In this document: piece after piece, positions 9,661-20,241 of the stretch
Layout: the number at the start of each line of letters is the position of its first letter
Position numbering within the stretch: the first letter of the stretch is position 1
The notes under the pieces: model-generated
The model's input: the letters and a program-made list of their open reading frames with translations, nothing else
What the model was told of the DNA's origin: nothing
Databases searched by the model: none
Program-made: the position numbers and the translations under genes
Assembly (NCBI RefSeq): GCF_947172395.1
Contig: NC_069095.1
Span: forward strand, 12,337,321-12,401,320
Source of the DNA: Bicyclus anynana
Taxonomy: Eukaryota > Arthropoda > Insecta > Lepidoptera > Nymphalidae
DNA: 64,000 bases
Reading direction: 5' to 3'

Positions 9661-9950
9661 ACCGCGGCCTTTGCGCGCCGCTTTCGAGCGGTGAGATACG
9701 CGCGGTCGTTGACCCCGCGCACGCGCAGGCGGTATATATAGCCGTGACGTCACTTGTTTATCGCCGTACGCAAGGTTACACGCCACGAGTGCGCCACGCC
9801 GCGCGAACGAATCTTTATGTAACGCCCGAATGGTGCGAACAGTTCAAATCAGCATGTCCACTTGTTCGGAAAATGTTCGTTGGCTCGGCGAGATCAGCAA
9901 GCAAGTCATTTTTAATGATTTTAAACTTATTTCGTGTTTGTTCATTATGA
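9661..9950 (+). promoter_or_regulatory. GC-rich island with TATA box and CRE palindrome
   Basis: An unusually GC-rich block in AT-rich surroundings. It contains GCGCGGTCGTTGACCCCGCG (9698-9717), a TATATATA box at 9733-9740 and the ten-base CRE palindrome GTGACGTCAC at 9744-9753. A Pol II start would be expected near 9765 by TATA spacing. The open frame at 9744-9950 has no domain I recognise and may or may not be used. The promoter role is inference. Confidence 0.4.
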
Positions 9951-10194
9951 ATATTATTTAAACGGGTACATACCACGATAAAACGAAGAGATTTTTAACA
10001 GCCACAAACGCGAGATTGTTGAAAAAAGAAAAAAACCTAGAAATATACATACAGGGTAGATCGATTCTGCCCCTAACAGCTGATGTCAACTTCTCATCTC
10101 GCAACTTCAGTCCATGTTATACATTGCAAACCAAAGATTTATTCTATTAGACATGTCACTAGTTGAAACTAAGGCGTTCAAAGGTGGCTAATTG

Positions 10195-10420
10195 TCTTCA
10201 TTTCATTTGGTGGCATATTAAACAACGAAAGTTATTTAAACAAATAATACCTGAATATTATCTACAATGTCGGGCTGTGTTTTCAGGAAGTGAAAAAACT
10301 ATATGAATATAAATATATAATGTAAGTAAACATAAAATTGTGCATGTGTGCACTCAGCTAAATTCAGATCACTTTTTGCGGTCATTTTGTAGGCACGTGT
10401 ATCTAACAAAATAAAATCTT
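10195..10420 (-). repeat. Rep-1 dispersed repeat
   Basis: Minus-strand copy with TGCACACATGCACAATTTTA-like, CATTGTAGATAATATTCAGG and ATAACTTTCGTTGTTTAATA in the family order. Confidence 0.65.
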
Positions 10421-10791
10421 TGTTTACAAGTAGGTATGTTATACTTAATTCAAAGTGATATATTGTAAATTTTGTTATACATTGCAAACGCATTCAAACC
10501 GTATTATATAAACTGCGCAGTGACACATACTAAGTCAAGAATAAACTGTTTAAGATAAAAACAACTAGGTCAGGGATGTCCGGATTAAAAGTTAAAACGT
10601 CGTATGACGATTGGAGTAATTTCTTACGCATTGCATAACGCCGATACGTAATGGTTATATTCATTTTTATCCGAACAAGAATGTCTGTCTATATCTATGA
10701 TGATAAGGAAGGGTGACAGTTTGATCAATGTCAAATATGACTCATATTTACCCGACTAAAGAAAAGACATAAAAAATTAAATAAAAAAATT
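10421..10791. other. unique stretch, no gene seen
   Basis: Nothing recognisable was found between the Rep-1 and Rep-5 copies. Confidence 0.35.
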
Positions 10792-11008
10792 CAACCGACT
10801 TCCAATTCAAAAATTAACTTAAACTATAAAGCAAAAATAACATCTTACCTAAATGCCACATTCTGATCAGTTTGAAGGCGGTGCCAAACCAGTGATGTTT
10901 TAATTAAACCCGTTTAAACTACAATTTTCCTGAAGTTCTTTCAGAAACAGCTTTAATTAAATCACGACATTGGGAACGTAGAACCTCCTCCTTTTTGAAA
11001 GTCGGTTA
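10792..11008. mobile_element. Rep-5 element with inverted ends
   Basis: Bounded by AACCGACTTCC at 10792 and GAAAGTCGGTT at 11008, which are reverse complements apart from one base. GAACCTCCTCC lies just inside the right end, as in other Rep-5 ends (12487, 28349, 48600). It is about 217 bp with no ORF, so a MITE-like element is likely. Confidence 0.55.
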
Positions 11009-11077
11009 AAAAAAGGGTTATGTTAGGCTAGTTGACACTTTTTAAAAGGGTCTTATATTGTATCAATATCGTTCTGC

Positions 11078-11262
11078 TTTTTTTTTTTTTTTTATTCTAA
11101 GAGAAAGAATACAATAAGGAACTTAAGCTAACTTATCCTAATAACTATACAAATCATGCCCACGTGGAATGGTGGCAAGAATACTGGCTGCATTTCCGCG
11201 CTGGACAGCCAGGCTGATCCTTTGCGCAAAAAATGAGCCAGCCCTTCTGTCACCGAACAGTT
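11078..11262 (-). pseudogene. LINE ORF C-terminus with poly(A) tail, 5'-truncated
   Basis: The minus-strand frame from 11260 reads LFGDRRAGSFFAQRISLAVQ, then RGNAASILATIPRG, ending in TAG at 11138-11140. The QRISLAVQRGNAASIL stretch matches the C-terminal end common in insect non-LTR retrotransposon ORF2 proteins, as I recognise it. A T run at 11080-11094 is the complement of a poly(A) tail. It is severely 5'-truncated, with a stop just upstream of the frame, and cannot be active. Confidence 0.65.
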
Positions 11263-11516
11263 ACACACAGTAAGTACAGTTCTGCTTGAGTGAAAAAAAA
11301 TATCATATTTTTTTGGGACATGATAATATTTTTTTTAAATATTGTTTTGACAATATGAGCCACGCTATCCAACGTGGTGATTTTGACGTTTAGAAAAATT
11401 AATAAAATAACATAATTTTTATAATTTATCTTCTCTCCTATAAAAAAAAGGAGTCGGTAAAACGCTAAAAAGGTTGACAGTGATAATTATTAGCAACCCA
11501 AAAATAGTTCAATGAA
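11263..11516. other. AT-rich spacer with hairpins
   Basis: ATATCATATTTTTTTGGGAC pairs partly with the following ATGATAATATTTTTTTTA, and CCACGCTATCCAACGTGG is a short stem. No gene was seen. Confidence 0.3.
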
Positions 11517-11628
11517 TTTTTTTTTATTCTTTACAAGTTAGCCCTTTACTACAATCTCAGCTGATGGTAAGTGATGATGCAATCTAAGATGGAAGCGGGC
11601 TAACTTGTAAGGAGGACGATGAAAATCC
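11517..11628 (-). mobile_element. SINE-2 tail half, inverted part of a chimera
   Basis: Minus-strand SINE-2 tail and distal body up to GATGAAAATCC, then joined to a plus-strand copy. Confidence 0.85.
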
Positions 11629-11860
11629 GGTTCGATTCCCCGCTGGGCTGATTAAAAGGTGTCCTTAATTGGTCCAGGTATGGCTGGTTGGAGACTTCGG
11701 CTGTGGCTAAATACCACTTTACCGGCAAAGACGTACCGCCCAGCGATTTAGAGTTCCGGTACGATGTCGTTACAAGTTAGCCCACATCCATTTTAGATAG
11801 CGCCATCACTTACCATCAAGTGAGATTGTAGTTAACTAACTTGTAAAGAATAAGAAAAAG
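11629..11860 (+). mobile_element. SINE-2 copy starting in the B box, plus part of the chimera
   Basis: Starts at GGTTCGATTCCCCGCTGGGC and runs through body and tail to TTGTAAAGAATAAGAAAAAG. A short deletion removes the GTGGATTTTCATCCTCC block near 11768. With 11517-11628 the two halves have tails facing outward. Confidence 0.85.
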
Positions 11861-12486
11861 ACTTAAAATCTACGTCTCAGATTGAAGAACACAAGGCAGG
11901 CTTTGTTAGATAATCCTTGTATGCCCTGCAAACTTTACTGTTACGAGTAACATACGATATTTGCCACTTACCATTAGGTTGACTATATGCTAGGTCAAGT
12001 ACAGAATAGGTATATAGAAAAACACGTTGGACTATAACACCTCCCTGGCACAAGAGGTAAAAAACCACACGAAAGTTCAGAGTAAAATGCAAGGGTAAAG
12101 CTAAAAAATGAAGCCAAACACAAAATAAAGTTCAACGAATAAAAAAGCACCGATACACGAGTAACTCGATGCTCTTGTACATAAAATGAAAACTGAATAA
12201 ATCTCACTATTTGGAAAGTTAGAAAATAGAGGAAAAATTTTAATTAAAACTTCAATGAAAGTTTTTATAAATAAAAAAAGCCGGGAAAACAAACAGTTCT
12301 GTTTTTCAATTCGAAACGTAGGCGGTCGCCCTTAGGCTGTTATATTTTTAGGCCCGATTGAATCCATTATTTACAAAACTTGAATAAAATATCGCCCGTA
12401 GCAACAAAAACTGGCCTGTAGTTTGTAGCTCAGGTACCTGTACAATTCATATGATATCGAAATATCGCTACATTTTTCTATTTTTT
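11861..12486. other. unique stretch, no gene seen
   Basis: Overlapping minus-strand open frames here are low-complexity, AT-driven and show no domain. Confidence 0.35.
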
Positions 12487-12835
12487 AATTGACTTCAAAA
12501 AAAGGAGGAGGTTCTCAATTCGAGCCTGTTTTTTTTGTATGTATGTTACTTTATTACTCGAAGGCTACTAGACCGATTTGAATTAAGTATATTTTTTTTG
12601 TTAGCAAGGATATACTCTCCAGGTGGCCCCATTTTTTCATGTCAGGGTCTGATGAAGGGATCCTGGAGAAATCGAGGGGAACTTTCAAAAATCGTAAGGG
12701 CGACTATAGCGTCTCTTAATATTTTTATTAAGCATTTTAAATATACAATTTGATGAAGGTCTGGAGTCGATCTGATGATGAAGACAAAGGACAGGTAATG
12801 GAACTTCTCAACGGTTTATTGACATATAGTATTTA
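12487..12835 (+). repeat. Rep-5 copy (one end recognisable)
   Basis: Starts TGACTTCAAAAAAAGGAGGA and GGTTCTCAATTCG, as in the 28349 and 48600 ends. The far end is not clear. Confidence 0.45.
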
Positions 12836-12924
12836 TCTTTCTTCCAGGTAATTGACAGTAGCAGCCCATAGTTAGTTTATACATACGTGCCTCGGTGAGC
12901 ACGTCAAACTGGAGTTTCGCACTA

Positions 12925-13080
12925 ACATTCCAAATCCGGCTGCATGGAGTTGGGAAGTCACTGAGGATATTTTAAAAGAAAAAGAAGCTCAATATTTGAA
13001 TTCCGACCCAGGACTCGAACCCAAAACCTAATGGTCCAAAGTCACATACGTTAACCACTAAACAAATGCAATAAGCTTAT
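12925..13080 (-). mobile_element. SINE-4-like copy
   Basis: The minus strand carries a tRNA-like head with TTTAGTGGTTAACG (A-box-like) and GGGTTCGAGTCCTGGGTCGG (B box) and then TCAAATATTGAGC. The word GAGTTGGGAAGT at 12947-12958 is on the opposite strand compared with copies at 33576 and 40200, so this copy may be partly inverted. Confidence 0.55.
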
Positions 13081-13149
13081 AGTCTAGCAAAAAAAATCAA
13101 AAGAAACAACTACTGAAAACGTAATTACACAATCAGGTCACTTTATACC

Positions 13150-13370
13150 AAAGCACGTGTCAGGGATTCATTCACCCGGGACTCCCAGCTGTTCCCCGGG
13201 CGTCGACCGAGTGACGTCACGACCCCCCGGTCACCCTCCACCCTCCAAAGCCACCCCCGCGGCCCTAAAGGACAATTATTTGCAGGATACCATTCATCAA
13301 ACCCGGAAAACTGACGATGTATCGCGATTTTCTGCGTAAAATCGAGCCCTGATTGTATAACAGGAGGTCT
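13150..13370. other. GC-rich island with CRE palindrome
   Basis: CCCGGG words, GCGTCGACCG and the ten-base GTGACGTCAC (13211-13220, the same palindrome as at 9744) lie in a C-rich block. A 60-codon proline-rich open frame (13157-13339) crosses it. It could be a conserved regulatory island or part of an exon; nothing decides this. Confidence 0.3.
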
Positions 13371-13459
13371 CCCAGGCAGTGGGGTTTTGGAATTACTTTA
13401 TGTTGATAATAAATAACGCCTTCCTCTGAAAATCTACTGATTAGTGTTTTATTGCATTA

Positions 13460-13650
13460 CGGCCGTTTTCAATAACCTATCTATCCGCCATTTCATTACT
13501 AAAGTTAAGAAAATCTATCTTTTTGTTCTTAATCTGATTTTCAATGACCTACTGACAGATAGCTTGAATAAGTAAAGATAGTTTGACTGTCTGTGATAAT
13601 CGAGGATAGCTATCTATCCGTAATTTTGGGTAGGTTATTAAAAATGGCCG
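13460..13650. mobile_element. PIF/Harbinger-like MITE with TTA target duplication
   Basis: The left end CGGCCGTTTTCAATAACCTA and right end TAGGTTATTAAAAATGGCCG are inverted repeats with 18 of 20 positions matching. Both flanks are TTA (13457-13459 and 13651-13653), the three-base duplication expected of PIF/Harbinger elements. It is 191 bp with no ORF. Confidence 0.65.
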
Positions 13651-13835
13651 TTAGTCTGTTTCGTTGGCTTAAAAACTTCTGAACAGAACCTCCTTTCCGT
13701 ATCGGTGGTAGACTTTACAAATAGTCTAACTTGACAATTCAAAAGAGCTACTTGGTATAAATGGATTTTGAATTTTAATAATTAAGCCCAATAGCTCTAC
13801 GGTTAAAGGGCTAGGTTCATTAATATAAAATTGAA

Positions 13836-14186
13836 AATTTGGAAACTCCCGAAAGTCATGAAATTATTAATCACACTCTCGATCAAATCAACAATATTCT
13901 CTTTTTTAAGTCAATAATTAATCAAATTAAGTCAATCATTTCGTGTACATTTGAGTATATTTGCAGACATTTGGTTATTCTTCCCCGCTTTCACCCTTTC
14001 ACCAGAACTTTTAAACGGCTTAACCGATTTTCATCAAACTTGTCTAAGAACTCACACAAGTCACCTTTCATACAAAAAAAATATTAAATTCAAATCGCTT
14101 CATCCTTTCGGGAGTTATGGTGCCACAGACAGACTGACAGACAGATACGTCAAACTTATAACACCCGTTTGCGTCTAGGATTAAAA
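13836..14186 (+). repeat. Rep-2 dispersed repeat
   Basis: Contains ACACTCTCGATCAAATCAAC, GAGTATATTTGCAGACATTT, CCGATTTTCATCAAACTTG and AGACAGACTGACAGACAG, colinear with the 9052 copy. Confidence 0.65.
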
Positions 14187-14883
14187 AGAGAGGTCCAAGA
14201 TTTGATCTCGAGACTATTGTCGAAACCGCTCCTAATACAAACTTTTAATTAAAGGAGAAAAGGGAATAATGGTCATATAAAAATTACATGACTAAGTAAT
14301 ATTATTATTTTTATTAAACAAATAAAGTTTATGACAAAAAATATTGATATTAAATATAATTGTAACGCGGCGTAGCAAACCATCTGTGTCACAGTATAAT
14401 ATTACCACGCAAATGCGCCTAAAACATTAAATTCATAATTAAATCCGGGCGGACAAAGGAAAATCCGCTTTTCTTTTCGAATACGCATTCAATTTCCAAA
14501 AAAAACGCCCTTTAAGTGGGGTTTTAGCATCGCGTTACCATTATCCCGGGCCATCTAGAGATACAAACGACGCTAAATGTACCACCGTTTGTAAAACTGG
14601 TAAAATGTTCGTCACCCATCACCCATGTATATCTAATTCAGGGGTAACAAACAATTGTCGGATATGGTAGACTTGGTAGTAGGGATGATGACAGTTTTTA
14701 AATTGTATATAAATTAAGAGTATGCTAAAAGTAAAGCAATTTTGTAAAAGTAACAGGGTATCTGCGATCATTACTTTCAGAGCTACAGGGATTTAAAGGG
14801 TCAGATCTGCGGCGCTGCCACGGATCCCTAAAAAACGCTCCATACAAAAAGGTACGAATTAATGACGTCACTTCATTCTGATA
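14187..14883. other. unique stretch, no gene seen
   Basis: AT-rich to mixed sequence with no recognisable coding frame or repeat. Confidence 0.35.
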
Positions 14884-14938
14884 GGAGAACCGTGCTCAAC
14901 AGTGATCCGAATATGGTTTGTTAATGATAAATGATGAG
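14884..14938 (+). mobile_element. SINE-1 tail fragment
   Basis: CGTGCTCAACAGTGATCCGA followed by ATGGTTTGTTAATGATAAAT is a diverged SINE-1 terminus. Confidence 0.5.
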
Positions 14939-15057
14939 ACCCTAATCCCGCCAACCCGCAATGAACCAACACGATGGGTCTAAACTTCATATCCTCTCTC
15001 CTATAAGGAAGTAGGCTAGCCAGTGATACGTTAAAAATGGACTGTTAATGATGAAGG

Positions 15058-15271
15058 CGCCTTTGGACCTATCTTAACTTTAATTTTAAGTTTTCGACTT
15101 TAATTATCACCATTATCAATTTATTCAACATTTATTATTTCACTCCATTGACCTGACGTTTCAAAAAGGGTGTGGATTTTCATCCTCCTCCTAACAAGTT
15201 AGCCCGCTTCCATCTTAGACTGCATCATCAATTACCATCAAGTGAGATTGTAGTCAGGGGCTAACTTGTAA
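15058..15271 (+). mobile_element. LINE-tail repeat fused to a SINE-2 3' fragment
   Basis: 15058-15167 matches the LINE-tail family (TAACTTTAATTTTAAGTTTT, GACGTTTCAAAA). At 15168 it passes without a gap into SINE-2 distal body (GTGTGGATTTTCATCCTCC to GGGCTAACTTGTAA). This is either a truncated SINE insertion or a template-switch chimera. Confidence 0.6.
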
Positions 15272-15473
15272 TTCGAACCTAGGAACTCACAGACGTCAAT
15301 CCCTCCAATGAACTACTAAGGTTTATGCTAGTAATGTAGGCACTATGTTGTAACAGTTGTCTGACCTTAATTCTTATTTGTTCGTCGTATCACAAAACTA
15401 AACAAGTGAATTAAACTCTTTATTAAAGAGCCCCTCAAGCGCTCCGCCCGTTTATGATAATCCTCTTGCCCTA

Positions 15474-15582
<109 letters not shown>

Positions 15583-16269
15583 GGTCCACCAGTGACTGTC
15601 GCAGCATTCACACAAATACAATCTAAAAAAAAACACAAACACAAGGCTCTGCACAATCAAATGAAGGTAGACACGGCATGCACATTTCCGTAATATTAAA
15701 ATAAATTGACGATTACATTAAATCAGTTTACATAAGAAAAAAAAATACATTTATAACAAGAAAAGGAAACATTTTACAACTACTATTTGAATATACTATA
15801 TAATACAAAAAATAAAATGGAATTGGTAAAAACAAAAAGAAAAATTAGTTTAGCAAATCTAGCAAAACTAACTTGCGATATATCCTTGGTGAGTTTGTGG
15901 ATATCTATAGACCGACTAAGTGCGTTATATAATTTATATTAAACAACTAGCTCTGAGACGTGGTTTTAACCGCAGTTGCTAAGCGTTTTTTTATTTTATT
16001 ATAGTCTATAGATCCCAGATAGCCCCAAAGTGATCAAAGGTTTACGGGAGACTTTTGTAACAAAAAAAGTGTGTGTCAGCTGAGACGAACGAATGGTGTT
16101 TACTCTTCCAAATTGACTGACTAAATATCTGTTGCCTCGCAGCGTACACTATGTACCTACGTCTCAAAACTCACGCCTGAAAAGGTGCGCAGAATAGGTT
16201 GCGCACAAAAAACGTAACGCTGTCATTCGTTCATCGAATTTTACTGCCCATATTTTTTTCATTCGTTCG
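15583..16269. other. AT-rich stretch, possible retroposon body
   Basis: If the (TAAA)n array is read on the minus strand as a tail, 15583-15900 could be an attached 3' UTR. No coding motif was found. Confidence 0.3.
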
Positions 16270-16573
16270 TTATCAACCCATATTCAGCTCACTGCTGACC
16301 TCGAGTCTCCTCTCAGAATGAGAGGGGTTAGGCCAATAGTCCACCACGCTGGCCCAATGCGGATTGGCAGACTTCACACACGCAGAGAATTAAGAAAATT
16401 CTCTGGTATGCAGGCTTCCTCACGATGTTTTCCTTCACCGTTTGAGACACGTGCTATTTAACTTCTTAAATTGCAAACAACTGAAAAGTTGAAAGTGCAT
16501 GCCCAGGAGCGGATTCGAACCCACACCCTCCGGAATCGGAGGCAGAAGTCATATCCACTAGGCTATCCCGGCT
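16270..16573 (-). mobile_element. SINE-1 copy, near full length
   Basis: Complete order on the minus strand from the head (AGCCGGGATAGCCTAGTGGA) to the tail (ATATGGGTTGATAACGA). Confidence 0.9.
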
Positions 16574-17091
16574 CTCATATTTTATTGATACCGGGGGCTA
16601 TATCTGAAAAATCGATTCTTAAAGAGTAAACCCCAAATATGGTGGTTCACGGTTCGTAAGCGAGGATCCATGCAATTTTATCTAGTTTCATAATGAATGG
16701 GCCATTTTTTTTAATAAAACAAGTAGGAATTTTTTGAATCCTTATGCTGTGAGTAAGATTTTTTGATTGGTCAAATTTGCTGTTTTGTATCCACTCACAG
16801 CACAATAAATTGATGAATTCAGCAATCAATTCTCACTTTTTCTAGAAACTGACAATTTTGTTGGTAATTTGTTTGGAACTGAGCCGCAAAGTGTCTATAG
16901 TTAGATATACATAATTGTTTTTGTCGAAATTTCAGAAATGGTAGAAATATAGCTACAAGAGGTCTACCGGAGTCAGCTAGATTTCCAAGGTGGTCTATGA
17001 GAAAAAATACTTTGGGAACCTCTGCTATAGAGCGAGAGCCAGACAAGGACAAGGTTTTTAACTAAGGTATGCACATACAAACCTCAATAAA
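16574..17091. other. unique stretch, no gene seen
   Basis: Two minus-strand open frames of 60 and 77 codons here show no domain. Confidence 0.35.
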
Positions 17092-17272
17092 GCCTCAATA
17101 GCTCAACGGTAAGAGCGGTCGGACTTATCACCGAGGGGTGGTGGTTCAATCCTCACCCCGTTGGTCTATTGTTGTACCCACTCCTAGCACAGTCTTTTCC
17201 GACTAGTTGGAGGGGAATGGGAATATTGGTCATATTTAAAAAGATATGGCAAATATTCTTTTTTAAAAAAAA
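17092..17272 (+). mobile_element. SINE-3 copy (tRNA-derived)
   Basis: Head with A-box-like TAGCTCAACGG and B-box-like GGTTCAATCC, then CCCCGTTGGTCTATTGTTGT, TTTTCCGACTAGTTGGAGGG and GAATATTGGTCATATTTAAA. Relatives on the minus strand at 54091 and 59930 show it is dispersed, not a functional tRNA gene. Confidence 0.75.
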
Positions 17273-17687
17273 AAACTGTACAAAAGTCCTCAAGGTAGGT
17301 ATTTTTTGCATCTATGCAGTGTACGCCACAGATGTGAGACTTCATAACACTCGAGGTTTATCTTAAGCGTAACTAACTAGAACTACTATGTATTCTGTGA
17401 CTAAACTAAAAAAGTAAACTAAGCTAACAATACGCACTACAGTGTAGCTGTACTGTATACGTCGTATCATGGAAAAGGAACATTGACAATCTATAAACAA
17501 TCGCTTTATTTTGAGCAGAGATTAATTCATGATTTCTTTGAAAACAAATAATTAAATATCAATAATTTTATTAATCATAGTACCTACCCGTTCAAATATA
17601 TCGTTAAAAGCCTTAGAATTTTTACATTAACATTTATTAAACGCGATCTTTTCTGTAATGTTCAATATTGGTCTATTGTTTCAGATA

Positions 17688-17752
17688 GAATTCAAATGAG
17701 CTTGTGAACTAAGCCTCAATGAAATAAATGAATTTCGACTTTGACTTCGATA
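17688..17752 (+). mobile_element. LINE-tail fragment
   Basis: TGAGCTTGTGAACTAAGCCT then CAATGAAATAAATGAATTTC matches the family terminus. Confidence 0.55.
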
Positions 17753-18672
17753 TTCAAGCGCAAATGTTGCTCTTTGATTACAAAAAAAAAAATAGTACGC
17801 ATTTACATAAATTACCAACTTGAAAAAATTGCACTAATTACCTATATAATAACAATAATGAATAATATATTGTGATATGATTTATGTTTATTATACTATA
17901 AATCCTTACGCATATTAAACATGCGTGTTACGCTTTCACGGCTTAACTATTCATCCGATCATCATGTTTTGCATACAAGTTGTCAGTGATATATGAAAAA
18001 TAGGAATACTGGATATAGAACAATAAATATAAATTCATAAGTTTTAATAAAAAATGCATGTCTATTCCTTTAAAGATTTATTTATCTACTACAACTGTTT
18101 ATGAATAACTGCTTATGTATATTTTCAAGCAACAAGTCAGGCTTCGGTAGACATATTATTATAAATTAAAATAAAACTCTTATTTAAAATACTAGTAACC
18201 TAAAATATTAAAATAACATGTACATATTTTATAATAAATAGTAATATTATAAAATATGTACTAGTAAAACATCAGCATCACCTTAAAAAAATAAGTTATT
18301 GCGAAATAGAGTTACTTCACTATACTTTACTAGTTGTATTAGTTTTCAATTTCCATACTAACTAGCTATATTCACAGAAATATAGCTAATTACTTTTACT
18401 AAGAAAAATTACCTTTCATTTACCTTAACATAACATAAAGGCTTGTCGAAAATCTTATCAAGCTTATCACTTCATTCTATAGCACTGCTTAGGTTAACGA
18501 ATATTGCTCTTTTCGCATGACGCCAACTATACCAGTCTATTATTAGGTGCGCGTGAACCGTTACCTGGGCCGCGTTAAAGCACTTTCCGGCACACTTGCT
18601 GTTGCCAACCAGACTTGTTCACGCCTATTTTACACAAATTACAAAAAAAATACTCTTTTAACATTGTATACA
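17753..18672. other. very AT-rich stretch with one perfect palindrome
   Basis: GTACATATTTTATAAT (18220-18235) and its exact reverse complement (18246-18261) flank a ten-base loop. No gene was seen. Confidence 0.4.
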
Positions 18673-18819
18673 CCAGCGTGATATGACCTTTGCCTTCGAT
18701 TCCGAGACCGTAGGTTCGAATCCGGTTTGGGGCATGCTTTACTATTTATGAGTATTTTAAGAAATTAAATATGTGTAAAGTCTGCAAATTCATTCATTGG
18801 ACCAGCGTGGGAGACTATT
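18673..18819 (+). mobile_element. SINE-1 copy, degraded
   Basis: The head remnant AGCGTGATATGACCTTTGCC, B box GGTTCGAATCC and CAGCGTGGGAGACTATT are recognisable with large internal losses. It abuts the LINE at about 18820. Confidence 0.65.
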
Positions 18820-20241
18820 ACCACCTATACTATACCTAAAATACCAATTCCCCAAACACCTAAAGACCTTCGCCCAATTAGCATTTTACCGTGCTTCTCA
18901 AAAATACTAGAAAAAGTAGTGCACTTGCAGGTTTCAGCATACGTAGAGAAGCGGAAAATTTTGCCGGAGTATCAGTCCGGGTTTAGGGCTGGTCGTGGTA
19001 CAGTGACGGCTCTGTTGGATGTCACAGACAACATACTTACATCGCAGGATGCGGGTATGTGTACTGTTCTTGTGCTTCTCGATTTTTCTCGAGCATTTGA
19101 CAGTATCAATGTTGCACTCTTATTATCAAAGTTGTCATATTATGGGTTTGATATTGATACTGTTAAATGGTTTGATAGTTATCTCAGTAACAGGACACAG
19201 TTTGTGGAAATAGCATATGATGATGGCAGTAAACGGCGTTCAACATCTACGTTAGTACCTAGAGGTGTACCACAAGGTTCGGTTTTGGGTCCGCTTCTCT
19301 TCATTATATATTGTGCGGATATAATCCAGCAGATTAAAAACTGCAAGTACCATCTGTATGCTGATGACCTGCAACTGTACTATTCCTGTAAGCCGGAAGA
19401 TGTTGATAAAGCCGTTAATTTGATTAATGAGGACCTTGATCGAATAGCAGACTGGTCTGAGTGTAATTCTCTTGTCCTTAACCCTTCAAAGTCAAAATTC
19501 ATTTTATTTGGTACAATTAAACAATTGCATAAAGTCAATTTGGAGCATGTCAATATTTCCATTAGGGGTAACATTTTGGAGCGAGTTTTCCAAGCACGTA
19601 ATTTAGGTCTACTTATGGATTCTGGCCTTAGGTTTGAGGATCATGTGGCAGAGGTAGTTCGAAATTGTTTTTATCGGCTAAAAATCATTTATAAGGTCCG
19701 TGATTACCTCTCTCAGGAACTACGTATAAAATTGGTCGAATCTTTGGTATTGTCAAAGCTTAACTATGCAGATGTTGTATTTGGTCCTCGACTTCTGTGT
19801 AGAACCAAGCGCTTAATACAACGAGTACAAAATGCTTGTGCTCGTTTCTGTTTTAATGTCCCGCCAAGAACTCATATTACTCCATTTTTGAACCATCATA
19901 GTTTGTTAAAGATGAGAACTAGAAGAAAGTTACATTTGGCGTGTTTACTGTTTGGAGTTATTAAGGAGGGTAAACCACTGTATCTTCTTCATAAACTCAC
20001 TTGGGCGGCTGATGATGAAACCGTGCGTCGCAGCTGCCGACATCAATTTCGGGTTCCCCCTCACCGTACTGCCGCGTTTAGAGGGTCATTTACATACTCC
20101 GCTACTAAATGCTGGAATAATATTCCCCCACCAATAAAAAAAATCAAGTCTAAATTTAAATTTAAAAAATTATTGAACCGATTTCTCCTCGACAAACAGA
20201 TGGAATTCCAGCATCATGTGGCGGAGTTTTCTTTCTTATAG
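18820..20241 (+). CDS. 5'-truncated CR1-group non-LTR reverse transcriptase (LINE ORF2 fragment)
   Basis: This is the reverse transcriptase part of a non-LTR retrotransposon, which would copy its RNA by target-primed reverse transcription in the nucleus. The intact frame from the GTG at 18919 is 440 codons; homology starts earlier, in frame, near 18832 (IPKIPIPQTPKDLRPISILP). Visible RT motifs are YQSGFRAGRGT (18-28), LLDFSRAFDS (53-62, first catalytic Asp), GVPQGSVLGPLLF (116-128) and the catalytic box YADD (147-150). A thumb/connector region follows (LSKLNYADVVFGP, then IQRVQNACARFCF). The order resembles the CR1/Rex1/Daphne group. The endonuclease domain and ORF1 are absent, so this copy is dead on arrival, yet no stop or frameshift interrupts the frame, which suggests a young insertion. 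The clade name is provisional. Confidence 0.9.
   Translation, partial: TTYTIPKIPIPQTPKDLRPISILPCFSKILEKVVHLQVSAYVEKRKILPEYQSGFRAGRGTVTALLDVTDNILTSQDAGMCTVLVLLDFSRAFDSINVALLLSKLSYYGFDIDTVKWFDSYLSNRTQFVEIAYDDGSKRRSTSTLVPRGVPQGSVLGPLLFIIYCADIIQQIKNCKYHLYADDLQLYYSCKPEDVDKAVNLINEDLDRIADWSECNSLVLNPSKSKFILFGTIKQLHKVNLEHVNISIRGNILERVFQARNLGLLMDSGLRFEDHVAEVVRNCFYRLKIIYKVRDYLSQELRIKLVESLVLSKLNYADVVFGPRLLCRTKRLIQRVQNACARFCFNVPPRTHITPFLNHHSLLKMRTRRKLHLACLLFGVIKEGKPLYLLHKLTWAADDETVRRSCRHQFRVPPHRTAAFRGSFTYSATKCWNNIPPPIKKIKSKFKFKKLLNRFLLDKQMEFQHHVAEFSFL

Noticed and set aside
17092..17165. functional tRNA gene
   Set aside because: A and B boxes are present, but the acceptor arms do not close cleanly by eye and related copies with the same downstream body occur, so it is a SINE head. 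The same holds for SINE-1, SINE-2 and SINE-4 heads.
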